Shown here piece by piece: positions 51,506 through 62,111 of a DNA stretch of 64,000 bases. Origin of the DNA: Cherax quadricarinatus (Eukaryota > Arthropoda > Malacostraca > Decapoda > Parastacidae); assembly GCF_038502225.1 (NCBI RefSeq), contig NC_091391.1, forward strand, positions 1,221,502-1,285,501. Reading direction: 5' to 3'. The stretch's first letter is position 1, and the number at the start of each line of letters is the position of its first letter. Under the pieces are notes generated by a model that saw only the letters and a program-made list of their open reading frames with translations, did not search any database and had not been told where the DNA came from. The translations under genes were made by a program, and so were the position numbers.

Positions 51506-51793
51506 GAGTAGACTTATGACACTAGTAGGTTTAGCATTTTGTTTTGATCATAATAATAATGAGCAAACTTGTTTAAGGGTGTGTTGTGAGTGTGTCTGGG
51601 TTATTGTGTGAGTTCTTCCATATAAAGACAAGCTAATATGAGAGGTCATTGCATATTCATATCTGTAAAAGGTTTAGCTAATTATAAATGTCATTGAGCA
51701 CCAGAGGAAATGTGAAGCTCATCTTCCACTCTCTTGGCTCTTATAAACACCTGGTTTCTCTCTTATTCCTTTGTAACTGATAATGAGGACCTC

Positions 51794-51964
51794 ATACACA
51801 AATAACCCGCATATAAAAGAGAGAAGCTTACGACGACGTTTCGGTCCGACTTGGACTTTGTCAATGGTCCAAGTCGGACCGAAACGTCGCCGCAAGCTTC
51901 TCTCTTTTATATGCGGGTTATTTGTATATCGTTCCAGTCACGGTATTGTGCCTTTTTTTGTTAT
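51794..51964. mobile_element. PLE-type fold-back insert with 13-bp TSD
   Basis: Arms 51799-51855 and 51868-51924 are inverted repeats with few mismatches and a 12-nt spacer. The sense arm reads TTGTCAATGG/TCCAAGTCGGACCGAAACGT, a degenerate hammerhead-like layout, and ends GTTCCAGTCACGGTATTGTG with a T run. TAATGAGGACCTC flanks it (51781-51793 and 51965-51977). Confidence 0.8.
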
Positions 51965-52276
51965 TAATGAGGACCTCGGCTAGAGCTCAAGAGAGACTAC
52001 CATTCTTGTTCATTTTTGTCTTATGTAAGTTTTTCCTCAATGGTGTTTAAGTACACTTTGTTACACCAACATTTATATATACAGTATATATAATGAAAGC
52101 AGAAGGTATATTGGTACTACTACATACACTTACGACTTTAGTGGATATGTTTCAGTACTGGGACCTTGGTCGCTCCAAATGATGCAAGAGAATGAGAAAA
52201 TATATGTATAGGGAAGAATATAGGTCATAGGTGATACAGGTGAAAGTGTTAGGTCATCTGATTGCCATGTTACATG

Positions 52277-52730
52277 TTACATGGTGTTGAAAGTAATTAA
52301 TTTTGTTTCAGTACAGTGGAACCTGTCAGACTCTCTCTCTAGATAATTTCTGCATTGTTCCAGTGCATGAAGATGTCCCTTGTTAAATCTGTGTATAGCA
52401 TGAATGTTGCTGGTGTCGTCCCAATCTGTGTGCAACATGAACATTGCTAGTGTCGTCCCAGTTACACACATATTTGTGCTCTTGAACCTGTGTGGCAGAA
52501 TTCCTCCCTGTTTCTTCTACGTAGATCTTGTTGAAGCTACTGTATGGTATACACTTATGTTTCACTGTTGAGTATTATAGGAATCTTTCTTCCTAGTGAG
52601 GCCTCTGATGGAAGATGTGGCCACAGCAGCGACATGGCCTGAGTGGTATTGGTTACTTCTCCAAGTAGAACCAAGAATCTGGGTTTCTTGGTAGTGGTGT
52701 TGGTAGTGTTGTCTGAGCTATACATTTGCA
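52277..52730 (-). pseudogene. PLE GIY-YIG endonuclease remnant with internal duplication
   Basis: The minus strand from about 52565 reads SSFNKIYVEETGRNSATQVQ EHKYVCNWDDTSN, a recognisable PLE-type GIY-YIG endonuclease (KIYVEETGRN corresponds to the second conserved motif). A WDDTSN..H..HR block is present twice because about 45-50 bp (near 52395-52460) is duplicated, shifting the frame. It then reads FNKGHLHALEQCRNYLERES. Upstream minus-strand text to 52730 is probably more of the element. It is split from the next repeat by the TTAA MITE at 52739. Non-functional. Confidence 0.7.
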
Positions 52731-52738
52731 GTCTTTAA

Positions 52739-52903
52739 CCCGTAAACGGTCCAAGCAGATCTACGTTCACATGTGTAGTGCTACAAAAGTAGATCTACGT
52801 TTTTTTACACATTTTCAAATGTAAAAAAAACAAAAAGATCTACTTTTTTTACATACTTTCAGATGTTGAAAAAACGTATATATACGTTTGGACCGTTTAC
52901 GGG
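52739..52903. mobile_element. TTAA-targeted MITE
   Basis: CCCGTAAACGGTCCAAGCAG ... CGTTTGGACCGTTTACGGG, with TTAA at 52735 and 52904. Confidence 0.88.
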
Positions 52904-53094
52904 TTAAAAAGTAGGGAGGGGTGTGTAAGAATGTGAAGACGTTGGTAATATATTGGAATTCTAAGAATTCAGGACTCAAGATATGGATAACTCATAGGAA
53001 AACTTAAAAAGAAGTATAATCACTGGGTTTTTCCAAAGAGTTATCCAACTCTCCAGTCTTGAATTCTGAGAATTCCAGTATCTTACCCATATGA

Positions 53095-53325
53095 AGGGGT
53101 TCAGGGAGAGTGGCAGGCCGGACTTGAGTCCTGGAGATGGGAAGTACAGTGCCTGCACTCTGAAGGAGGGGTGTTAATGTTGCAGTTTAAAAACTGTAGT
53201 GTAAAGCACCCTTCTGGCAAGACAGTGATGGAGTGAATGATGGTGAAAGTTTTTCTTTTTCGGGCCACCCTGCCTTGGTGGGAATCGGCCAGTGTGATAA
53301 TAAAAAAAAATAATAATACCCATAC
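53095..53325 (+). mobile_element. RTE-like 3' tail, sense
   Basis: GGGGTTCAGGGAGAGTGGCA, CCGGACTTGAGTCCTGGAGA, GGGCCACCCTGCCTTGGTGG and GATAATAAAAAAAAATAATA. This is the clearest single copy of the segment amplified at 13736. Confidence 0.85.
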
Positions 53326-53339
53326 GTGCACATATTTAT

Positions 53340-53900
53340 ACTTTCCTGCCTACTTCATACAAGATAGCAAATGCAAAATTAGGACTATATTCTCAGTTCT
53401 ACCAGCACTACTGAGAAACCCAGTTTCTTGAGTCTACCCAGAAGAGAAGTGGCCAGTACCATGCATGCAGGCCCTTTCCAAAAGTAACCTTACCAAGAAA
53501 TATCCATATGACACACCCAACAGCGAAGCAGGAGTATACACTGTACCATCCAAAGGATGTGACAAGACCTATGTAAAAGACAGGCATCATTCCACATTCC
53601 AGAATTTTTTTTTATTATTATTATCACACTGGCCGATTCCCACCAAGGCAGGGTGGCCTGAAAAAGAAAAACTTTCACCATCATTCACTCCACCATGCAA
53701 GTAAATGTGATAACACCGGTAATGTTAATGCTTCACACAGGTTTAAAGAAGGCCATCGCATGCACTGGAGGAACACAAAAATTATCCATGGAGAGTCAGA
53801 CACTCATGCTTCACTGTATCGAAGAAAAATTGCTACCTCCTCCACCACAGAACAAAAGACTGACAAATACATCTCAACTACTCTTGCGCAAATGATATTG
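53340..53900 (+). pseudogene. PLE GIY-YIG endonuclease remnant split by an RTE tail
   Basis: The plus strand reads QALSKSNLTKKYPYDTPNSE and AGVYTVPSKGCDKTYVKD (53465-53580; GVYTVP...KTYV is the GIY-YIG core). An antisense RTE tail (about 53608-53690) interrupts. Downstream, HTGLKKAIACTGGTQKLS and MESQTLMLHCIEEKLLPP continue in another frame, consistent with the endonuclease C-terminus. Several disablements. Confidence 0.7.
53608..53690 (-). mobile_element. RTE-like 3' tail inserted in the PLE endonuclease
   Basis: TTTTTTTTATTATTATTATC, GATTCCCACCAAGGCAGGGT and AAAAACTTTCACCATCATTC, about 85 bp only. Confidence 0.8.
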
Positions 53901-53944
53901 CTCCACGCTGTTTCCTGGCTGCCATGAGACTTGGAAGTTAGATA

Positions 53945-54110
53945 TTATTATTATAATCATGGGGGAGCACTAAACCTGTAAGATTATACAGTGCATGTGG
54001 AGGGGGGGGATGGAAGGTATTCAGGCTCAATTCAGGGAACGGGAGCACAGATTCAATTCCTTAAATCAAGAGCCCCTGACCAGCGTCAGGGAACCTGCCT
54101 TGAGGGGTGG
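53945..54110 (+). mobile_element. Dispersed repeat 'H'
   Basis: GGGGGAGCACTAAACCTGTA, GATTATACAGTGCATGTGG, GGAAGGTATTCAGGCTCAAT and AAGAGCCCCTGACCAGCGTC. Confidence 0.75.
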
Positions 54111-54599
54111 AAATTAGATAACCTGACACCTTCACCATTGACTTGCATTCACTATATATATTGTGTTTCCTCATTCTCTTGTATCTTATGGAGTGTATTA
54201 ATGTTGATAGAATTGCCGACAATATGTTAGGGAAAAGGACACAAGTGCAACTAATGTGACATTTTATCGTGGCAACGTTTCGCTCTCCAGGAACTTTATC
54301 AAGCCATTACAGCCAATATGTGGACACAAAGGGCATATATAAGCTTAGAGTGAAGTGTACGGCACAATATAATCATTGTAGACGTAGTAATAGTTGTAAT
54401 GCTAGTGGTAGTAGTAATGTGGTAGTAATAGTCAATTTGCCCATGAGTTAAAAAGGTTTTTAGAGCTTATTGCTTGGGTAGCATTAAATGGGTGGGACAT
54501 ATACGTATTTATGTTAGTGGGTTGGACTTGAGAAGGTCTTTTGCAGTGTTCCTCCTCTTTTATGTTCTTATGTAGTATCAGCAGCAGTAACTATGTGAT

Positions 54600-54960
54600 G
54601 GCTCGGTTTATTGTTTTGAGGAGGATTCTTGGTAAGACTTCAGAGATAATGAAGCTGCCTTTATTTTGCTTGTGTTAGAAATAGCGATTAATGATGATTC
54701 AAGGCATATACATCTAAGGAAATTAAGCTCTTTAATCACTAGCCGGGTGTCATTGAATTTCATAAGATGATTGGTGGTATTCCTGTGTTGTACGCAGGCA
54801 TTGTTCAAGTTATCATTCCTACATGCATTAATATATTCATTGAGACATGTTTCAAGGTTTCTTGCTGTTTTATCTATGTATATTTTGTCACAGCCTCCAC
54901 AGGGTATAGTGTAAACCCCTGCATTGACTGGTTTGTGGTGCTTCAGTTTTGTCCTGGTTA
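54600..54960 (-). pseudogene. PLE GIY-YIG endonuclease domain
   Basis: The minus strand reads about KLKHHKPVNAGVYTIPCGGC then DKIYIDKTARNLETCLNEYI, NACRNDNLNNACVQHRNTTN, and HLMKFNDTRLVIKELNFLRC. GVYTIP and KIYI are the paired GIY-YIG motifs. The CGGCD cysteines and the H.T.NH spacing fit the CCHH-type zinc-knuckle form seen in PLEs. The reverse transcriptase is absent, so this is a 5'-truncated copy. Confidence 0.8.
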
Positions 54961-55411
54961 GATCCTTTATGGAAGTGCTGGTTGCATTGGTGATTTAGTG
55001 TCAGCTTGCATGAGCACTCTAGAAATGTTCAGTGCAACCTGGCTTTTGGGAAGGATTATAACTGTTAGGGATGGTGTTGATGCATGGAGAATTAATGATC
55101 TGAAGGTCTGTTTTCTTACAATCTTTGATAAAAAAAGTAAAAGAAATGTTGATCAGTGAAGGTTAGGTGTATGTACACCTCTTGTCAAGAAACTCTGGAT
55201 TACAAATTAACCTCTTTAAGTCATGTGCAAGTTAAATATTACTACCACATTACTACTATTACCATTAGTATTACAACTATTACTACTTCTACAATCATTA
55301 TATTGTGCCTTACACCTCACTCTAAGCCTGTATATACCCTCTGTGTCCACATATTGTTTGTAATAGCTTGACAAAGCTCCTGGAGAGTGAAATGTTACCA
55401 TAATAAAATGT

Positions 55412-55580
55412 GCCAGACTCTGAAGGAGGGGTGTTAATGTTGCAGTTTTATAACTGTAGTGTAAGCATACCTCTGGCAAGACAGTGATGGAATGAATCAT
55501 GATGAAAGTTTTTCTTTTTTTGGGTCACTCCACCTTAGTGGGAAACGGCCGATGTGTTAATAAAAAAATATATAAATTAG
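55412..55580 (+). mobile_element. RTE-like 3' tail inserted in the PLE terminal repeat
   Basis: CCAGACTCTGAAGGAGGGGT ... TTAGTGGGAAACGGCCGATG, TTAATAAAAAAATATATAAA. PLE tail sequence AATAAAATGTG stops at the left and TTAGTTGCGCTTGTG resumes at the right. Confidence 0.8.
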
Positions 55581-55614
55581 TTGCGCTTGTGTTTTACCTA
55601 ACATCTTTTGGAGT

Positions 55615-56051
55615 GACTTAGGTTCCAGGACTGAACTGTATCCAGTAGAGATACAGTATTCATTGGGAATTACTGAACTTGTATAGACCATACAGCTTAA
55701 TTTTTTTAGAGTTAGTGATGACAATTGCCATCAGCAGCTACCATTTAATATGCGAACAATAATTCATGAAATTTGCGAGATTTATTTTTGCAACTTTTCG
55801 TGTAATTTATTAGTAAAGGAGGATGTTTTGATTATTATATTCATGGAGCATTGCTAAACATTGTAGGGGTCATAGTTCTTGGAGAATCAGAAGCTTTAAT
55901 TCTTTGGAACAAAATGTCTTCTCCAGTATCAAGGCAATCCCCCCCCCATCCACCTTGAAAAGACCCGATATAAAATTTTAATTACTACTAAATGACAATT
56001 AAATATTTCATGTTTTTTTCATATGCAGTAAGCACGTATTTGAATATCATC
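55615..56051. other. Spacer
   Basis: No gene; a repeat H scrap near 55840-55960. Confidence 0.4.
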
Positions 56052-56375
56052 AAATTTTAAGAAAGATTTCTTAGTGCAGTTACTGGTAGTGAATTAAGAA
56101 ATTTTAAGAAAGATTTCTTAGTGCAGTTACTGGTAGTGAATTAAGAAATTTTAAGAAAGATTTCTTAGTGCAGTTACTGGTAGTGAATTAAGAAATTTTA
56201 AGAAAGATTTCTTAGTGCAGTTACTGGTAGTGAATTAAGAAATTTTAAGGAAGATTTCTTAGTGCAGTTACTGGTAGTGAATTAAGAAATTTTAAGAAAG
56301 ATTTCTTAGTGCAGTTACTGGTAATGAATTAAGAAATTTTAAGGAGGATTTCTTAGTGCAGTTACTGGTAGTGAA
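56052..56375. repeat. 47-bp tandem repeat
   Basis: About 6.5 copies of TTAAGAAATTTTAAGAAAGA plus TTTCTTAGTGCAGTTACTGG TAGTGAA. AAGAAA..TTTCTT gives a small inverted repeat per unit. Confidence 0.93.
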
Positions 56376-56627
56376 TTAAGTTAGGCATTACTTTTATTTT
56401 ATATATGGGTGAAGATATGTACAAGTCTTTCATACAAGAGGTACTTTCAAAATACAACAATGACATAATTTTGGAAGTACAGTATTAATAAAAAAAATGA
56501 GAAAGAATATCTTGAGTTACCTTAACCCTAATTTTTTAAGGTTTTGTTAAAACTTAGATAAATATTTTTTTATACTTGTAGATGTCATTGTTTGTTGATC
56601 GAGAAATATGTTTGAGAAATTAAAGTA

Positions 56628-56788
56628 CAGTGAACCCTCGGTTTTCGTGATTAATCCATTCCGACGAAACTCGAGGGAATTAACGAAAAGTTCTGATGAA
56701 ACCCGAGGGAATTAACGAAAATATAGACTATATTTTGACGATAAAAGTCAGTGATAACTGAAAATCACGAAAACGGAGGGTCCACTGC
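56628..56788. mobile_element. MITE with CAGTGAACCCTCGGTTTTCG ends
   Basis: Inverted ends CAGTGAACCCTCGGTTTTCG and GAAAACGGAGGGTCCACTG; pogo/Tigger-like CAGT termini. Confidence 0.8.
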
Positions 56789-56919
56789 ACATTGTGTTGA
56801 TATAACTGAGGATAATCCAATAAAGTTCAACAAGAAGACCCTAAGTGCTGCTAAAAATTAAATAAAATTTCTTTTACGTTAAATTGTGACGTCAGCAGGC
56901 ATAGTAATGTAGCTAAAAA

Positions 56920-57065
56920 AATTATTATTATAATCATGGGGGAGTGCTAAACCCATAGGATTATACAGCACATATGGGGGGGGAGGAGATGGAAGGTATT
57001 CAGGCTCAATGCAGGGAACTTGAACACAGATCCAATTCCCTAGACCAAGAGCCCCTCACCCTTGA
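56920..57065 (+). mobile_element. Dispersed repeat 'H'
   Basis: GGGGGAGTGCTAAACCCATA, GGATTATACAGCACATATGG and ACCAAGAGCCCCTCACCCTT. Confidence 0.75.
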
Positions 57066-57839
57066 GGGGTGTCGCTGAGCCAAGGCAGATGACTGTGGAT
57101 TTACAGCTTAAGTAGATGGCTGTGGTTCATGGGCTGAGGTGGACGCAGTGGCTGTATCAGTATTGCCGTATTTGGTGGTAAAATGCTCCTTCGTGTTTGA
57201 GTCCACATCCAGCAGGAGTTGAGATTGACTGCAACAATCACCCTCAACTCTTTCTACCAAGTACAGCTTGACTGAGGAAATAAAACAATGATCTACAGGA
57301 TAAATAAAACCTCAATTATCTATGCTGTCTGGGTAGACTGCCAAAAAACAGCCATGAATTTATAATCACACGTCTAGTGTGAACATTGTTCACTTTCTTC
57401 CACATTATACATCCTGGCCACATCCAGTATGAACATTGTGAACATGTCTCTCCTTACTGGACCTCAAATATAACTCAAAAATACAAAAAACTAAAATTGT
57501 GAAACATAACTGTTTTGAAAAATAACTAAAAATAAAGAAAAATAACCAGAAACTAAAAATTACAAAAATAACTAAAAATTATGAAAAATAAGTTACAAAA
57601 AATAACTAAGTTACGAAAAATAACCGAGCCATCATGACCATTTTCCATATTGAGAGAAAAAGTTTTTTGTCCCCAATAAACTTTGTCGGATTTTCAAAAT
57701 TCCTTAAAATCGCACCAGAGGAACTATGTTCTATGTTGATTCAGAATATAAACTTAAAAATGTAAAATCAGATTATTTTAGCATCGTACGAGGCCTCCCG
57801 GTAATGACTAATATGCAAAGACAATAATTTCAGTAAAAC
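57066..57839. other. Spacer, no gene seen
   Basis: AT-rich. A run of AATAACTAAAAAT-type text lies at 57480-57620. No coding signal. Confidence 0.4.
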
Positions 57840-58010
57840 TAGCCCCTCAGGGAAGGTTCCTTGATGTTGGTGAGGGGCTCTTGATTTAGGGAATTGGATC
57901 TGTGCTCCAGTTCCCCGAATTAAGCCTGAATGCCTTCCACATCCCCCCCCCCAGGCGCTGTATAATCCTACGGGTTTAGCGCTTCCCCTTGATTATAACA
58001 ATAATAATCA
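57840..58010 (-). mobile_element. Dispersed repeat 'H', antisense
   Basis: GCCCCTCAGGGAAGGTTCCT, GGTGAGGGGCTCTTGATTTA, CAGGCGCTGTATAATCCTAC and GGGTTTAGCGCTTCCCCTTG. Confidence 0.78.
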
Positions 58011-58014
58011 GTAA

Positions 58015-58087
58015 AACTAACCTAGACAAACTTAACCTAACCTAACCTAACTTAACCTAACCTAACCTAACCTAACTTAATCTCACC
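58015..58087. repeat. (CCTAA)n telomere-like run, left part
   Basis: AACCTAACCTAACTTAACCT repeats: the complement of the arthropod TTAGG motif, imperfect and interstitial. Confidence 0.8.
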
Positions 58088-58129
58088 TATAATAATAATA
58101 ATAGTAATAATAATAGATTTATTTACTAC

Positions 58130-58745
58130 AAGTATGTACATGTACAAGGTATACAAGTACATGTACAAGGTATACAAGTACATGTACAAGGTATACAAGT
58201 ACATGTACAAGGTATACAAGTACATGTACAAGGTATACAAGTACATGTACAAGGTATACAAGTACATGTACAAGGTATACAAGTACATGTACAAGGTATA
58301 CAAGTACATGTACAAGGTATACAAGTACATGTACAAGGTATACAAGTACATGTACAAGGTATACAAGTACATGTACAAGGTATACAAGTACATGTACAAG
58401 GTATACAAGTACATGTACAAGGTATACAAGTACATGTACAAGGTATACAAGTACATGTACAAGGTATACCAGTACATGTACAAGGTATACAAGTACATGT
58501 ACAAGGTATACAAGTACATGTGCAAGGTATACAAGTACATGTACAAGGTATACAAGTACATGTACAAGGTATACCAGTACATGTACAAGGTATACAAGTA
58601 CATGTACAAGGTATACAAGTACATGTGCAAGGTATACAAGTACATGTACAAGGTATACAAGTACATGTGCAAGGTATACAAGTACATGTACAAGGTATAC
58701 AAGTACATGTACAAGGTATACAAGTACATGTACAAGGTATACAGA
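58130..58745 (-). repeat. 21-bp minisatellite = amplified SINE tail
   Basis: About 29 copies of CAAGTACATGTACAAGGTAT plus A: the reverse complement of the array at 18244, with rare ACCAG and GTGCA variants. Confidence 0.96.
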
Positions 58746-58829
58746 CCATAGCTGACATCAATGACATACTGCTATATAAAAAGTCCCTTGTTATGCTGAG
58801 CATTTCCCGTAAATTAGGTCAGTTTTGTC

Positions 58830-58990
58830 CCAGGATGTGACTCACACCAGTCCACTAACACCCAGGATGTGACCCACACCAGTCCACTAACACCCAGGAT
58901 GTGACCCACACCAGTCCACTAACACCCAGGATGTGACCCACACCAGTCCACTAACACCCAGGATGTGACCCACACCAGTCCACTAATACC
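58830..58990. repeat. 32-bp minisatellite inside the same SINE
   Basis: Five copies of CCCAGGATGTGACCCACACC plus AGTCCACTAACA. Same segment as at 50990. Confidence 0.93.
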
Positions 58991-59135
58991 CAGGTACCCA
59001 TTTTAAACTGATGGGTGAACAGGGACAGCAGGTGTCTTATGGAAACCTGTCCCTAATGTTTTCCAGCTGTGCCAGGGGAGATTCGAACCCCGGACCTCAG
59101 TGTGTGAGCTGAGTGTGCTAGCACTCCAGCTATGG

Positions 59136-59375
59136 GACACCTAAACTAACCTAACCTATTTAACCCAACCCAACCTATCCTAACCAACCCTAACCTTACC
59201 CAACTTAGCCTAACCTCACCTAAACTAACTTTACCTAACCTAACTTCACCTTACCTCAGCTAACCTATCCTAAGCTCACCTAACCTATCCAACCTAACCT
59301 AACCTCACCTAACCTAAATTCACCTAATCTAACCTCACTTAACCTAATCTCACCTAGCCTGACCTGACCCCCTAC
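59136..59375. repeat. Degenerate (CCTAA)n, right part
   Basis: CTAACCTAACCTATTTAACC-type text mixed with CTCACCTAA. Likely one old CCTAA-rich tract with 58015-58087 before the SINE entered. Confidence 0.8.
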
Positions 59376-59384
59376 CAGATGCAT

Positions 59385-61018
59385 AGCTGGGATCCTGGTA
59401 AGATAGAGGGCTCTAGCAAGGGTATACACAGGTGACATAACTGGGATCCTGGTAAGATAGAGGGCTCTAGCAAGGGTATACACAGGTGACATAGCTGGGA
59501 TCCTGGTAGGATAGAGGGCTCTAGCAAGGGTATACACAGGTGACATAGTTGGGATCCTGGTAGGATAGAGGGCTCTAGCAAGGGTATACACAGGTGACAT
59601 TGCTAGGATCCTGGTAGGATAGAGGGCTCTAGCAAGGGTATACACAGGTGTCATAGCTGGGATCCTGGTAAGATAGAGGGCTCTAGCAAGGGTATACACA
59701 GGTGACATAGCTGGGATCCTGGTAGGATAGAGGGCTCTAGCAAGGGTATACACAGGTGACATAGCTGGGATCCTGGTAAGATAGAGGGCTCTAGCAAGGG
59801 TATACATAGGTGACATAGCTGGGATCCTGGTAGGATAGAGGGCTCTAGCAAGGGTATACACAGGTGACATAACTGGGATCCTGGTAAGATAGAAGGCTCT
59901 AGCAAGGGTATACACAGGTGACATAACTGGGATCCTGGTAAAATAGAGGGCTCTAGCAAGGGTATACACAGGTGACAACTGGGATCCTGGTAAGATAGAG
60001 GGCTCTAGCAAGGGTATACACAGGTGACATAGCAGGGATCCTGGTAAGATAGAGGGCTCTAGCAAGGGTATACACAGGTGACATAGCTGGGATCCTGGTA
60101 AGATAGAGGGCTCTAGCAAGGGTATACATAGGTGACATAGCTGGGATCCTGGTAGGATAGAGGGCTCTAGCAAGGGTATACACAGGTGACACAACTGGGA
60201 TCCTGGTAGGATAGAGGGCTCTAGCAAGGGTATACACAGGTGACATAGCTGGGATCCTGGTAAGATAGAGGGCTCTAGCAAGGGTATACACAGGTGACAT
60301 AGCTGGGATCCTGGTAAGATAGAGGGCTCTAGCAAGGGTATACACAGGTGACATAACTGGGATTCTGGTAGAATAGAGGGCTCTAGCAAGGGTATACACA
60401 GGTGACATAGCTGGGATCCTGGTAAGATAGAGGGCTCTAGCAAGGGTATACACAGGTGACATAGCTGGGATCCTGGTAGGATAGAGGGCTCTAGCAAGGG
60501 TATACACAGGTGACATAGCTGGGATCCTGGTAAGATAGAGGGCTCTAGCAAGGGTATTCACAGGTGACATAACTGGGATCCTGGTAGGATAGAGGGCTCT
60601 AGCAAGGGTATACACAGGTGACATAGCTGGGATCCTGGTAAGACAGAGGGCTCTAGCAAGGGTATACACAGGTGACATAGCTGGGATCCTGGTAGGATAG
60701 AGGGCTCTAGCAAGGGATACACTGACATAGTATCCTGGTAAGATAGAGGGCTCTAGCAAGGGTATACACAGGTGACACAACTGGGATCCTGGTAGGATAG
60801 AGGGCTCTAGCAAGGGTATACACAGGTGACATAACTGGGATCCTGGTAGGATAGAGGGCTCTAGCAAGGGTATACACAAGTGACATAGCTGGGATCCTGG
60901 TAAGATAGAGGGCTCTAGCAAGGGTATACACAGGTGACACAACTGGGATCCTGGTAGGATAGAGGGCTCTAGCAAGGGTATACACAGGTGACATAGCTGG
61001 GATCCTGGTAGGATAGAG
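59385..61018. repeat. 54-bp minisatellite
   Basis: About 30 copies of a unit containing AGCTGGGATCCTGGTAAGAT, AGAGGGCTCTAGCAAGGGTA and TACACAGGTGACAT. AAGATAG/AGGATAG and AGCTGG/AACTGG variants are intermixed. One shortened copy at about 60713-60730 breaks the frame. ORFs are artefacts of the 54-bp period. Confidence 0.96.
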
Positions 61019-61479
61019 GTCCCTACCAACTAGATTAAATGCTTCCATAGGTTAATCCAAACTAATCCATGCTATGGGTTTTCTTTGAAGTCTGCTAAGT
61101 ATTTTGCGGCTTTGTATGACCCCAGTAGGTTTAGCGCTTGGTTTTGATTATAACAATGGTAAGAATTACGTAGGCAAACATTACCATGAAACTGCCTGTG
61201 ATTGACCTTAATATCAGCAGGAATAGGCTTATTTAGGCCTGTTTCTGCTGGCTCAAAACTTTCCAGGGTAACCCATCGATCATTATTATAATTAAAAACA
61301 GTGTTCAACTCACAAGAGTCTTACTGTGATGTCTGGAAACTCAAGTTGTGGCTCTAAACTGTTTTATCTGCACCTATCTTATTACTTAAGTCTCCCCATG
61401 AATGTAATACTGACCCATAGGCCCATATGGAGATGAAGTGACAGGATGGAGCCTTATATAGCGCCAAGAGGTGAGACGT
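61019..61479. other. Spacer
   Basis: TTAGGTTTAGCGCTTGG-like text (about 61125) is a repeat H scrap. No gene. Confidence 0.45.
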
Positions 61480-62111
61480 AGGTCACTAGAAGATTAACTC
61501 TTCCCATAATACTGACACATAGGCCTACTCCTACTGGCTTAACTCTTTCCATAATACTGACACATAGGCCTACTCCTACTGGCTTAACTCTTCCCATAAT
61601 ACTGACACATAGGCCTACCCCTACTGGCTTAACTCTTCCCATAATACTGACACATAGGCCTACCCCTACTGGCTTAACTCTTCCCATAATACTGACACAT
61701 AGGCCTACTCCTACTGGCTTAACTCTTCCCATAATACTGACACATAGGCCTACCCCTACTGGCTTAACTCTTCCCATAATACTGACACATAGGCCTACCC
61801 CTACTGGCTTAACTTCCCATAATACTGACACATAGGCCTACCCCTACTGGCTTAACTCTTCCCATAATACTGACACATAGGCTTACCCCTACTGGCTTAA
61901 CTCTTCCCATAATACTGACACATAGGCCTACTCCTACTGGCTTAACTCTTCCCATAATACTGACACATAGGCCTACCCCTACTGGCTTAACTCTTCCCAT
62001 AATACTGACACATAGGCCTACCCCTACTGGCTTAACTCTTCCCATAATACTGACACATAGGCCTACCCCTACTGGCTTAACTCTTCCCATAATACTGACA
62101 CATAGGCCTAC
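61480..62111. repeat. 45-bp minisatellite, left part
   Basis: About 14 copies of TACTGACACATAGGCCTACC plus CCTACTGGCTTAACTCTTCC CATAA. Interrupted by the LINE at 62112. Confidence 0.96.

Larger units (their letters stand above)
54190..55610 (-). mobile_element. Penelope-like element remnant with inverted terminal repeats
   Basis: The terminal segments 54190-54445 (minus) and about 55225-55410 plus 55580-55610 (plus) are inverted copies of one tail (TATTGTGCCTTACACCTCAC, TGTGTCCACATATTG, CTCCTGGAGAGTG). Between them the minus strand encodes the GIY-YIG domain. The plus-strand terminus is interrupted by an RTE tail. Inverted pseudo-LTR arrangement is known for PLEs. Confidence 0.75.
58090..59135 (-). 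mobile_element. Type 2 SINE, antisense, expanded twice, inside CCTAA repeats
   Basis: (TAA)n at 58090 is followed by the 21-bp tail array (58130-58745), the unexpanded tail (GACCATAGCTGACATCAATG), the body (GCATTTCCCGTAAATTAGGT), the 32-bp array (58830-58990) and the tRNA-proximal end (GAGATTCGAACCCCGGACCT). CACCTA at both edges (58085, 59139) may be a short TSD. Confidence 0.85.

Noticed and set aside
53408..53590. Minus-strand 60-residue hydrophobic frame as a membrane protein
   Set aside because: It is the shadow of the PLE endonuclease coding sequence on the plus strand.
58015..59375. True telomere end
   Set aside because: The CCTAA runs are short, imperfect and interrupted, and more than 4 kb of other arrays follows on the right.
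59280..61029. Long minus frames (423 and 358 codons) with LARALYLTRIPAMSPVYT repeats
   Set aside because: 54-bp period array read in frame; different frames give different 'proteins' over the same units.
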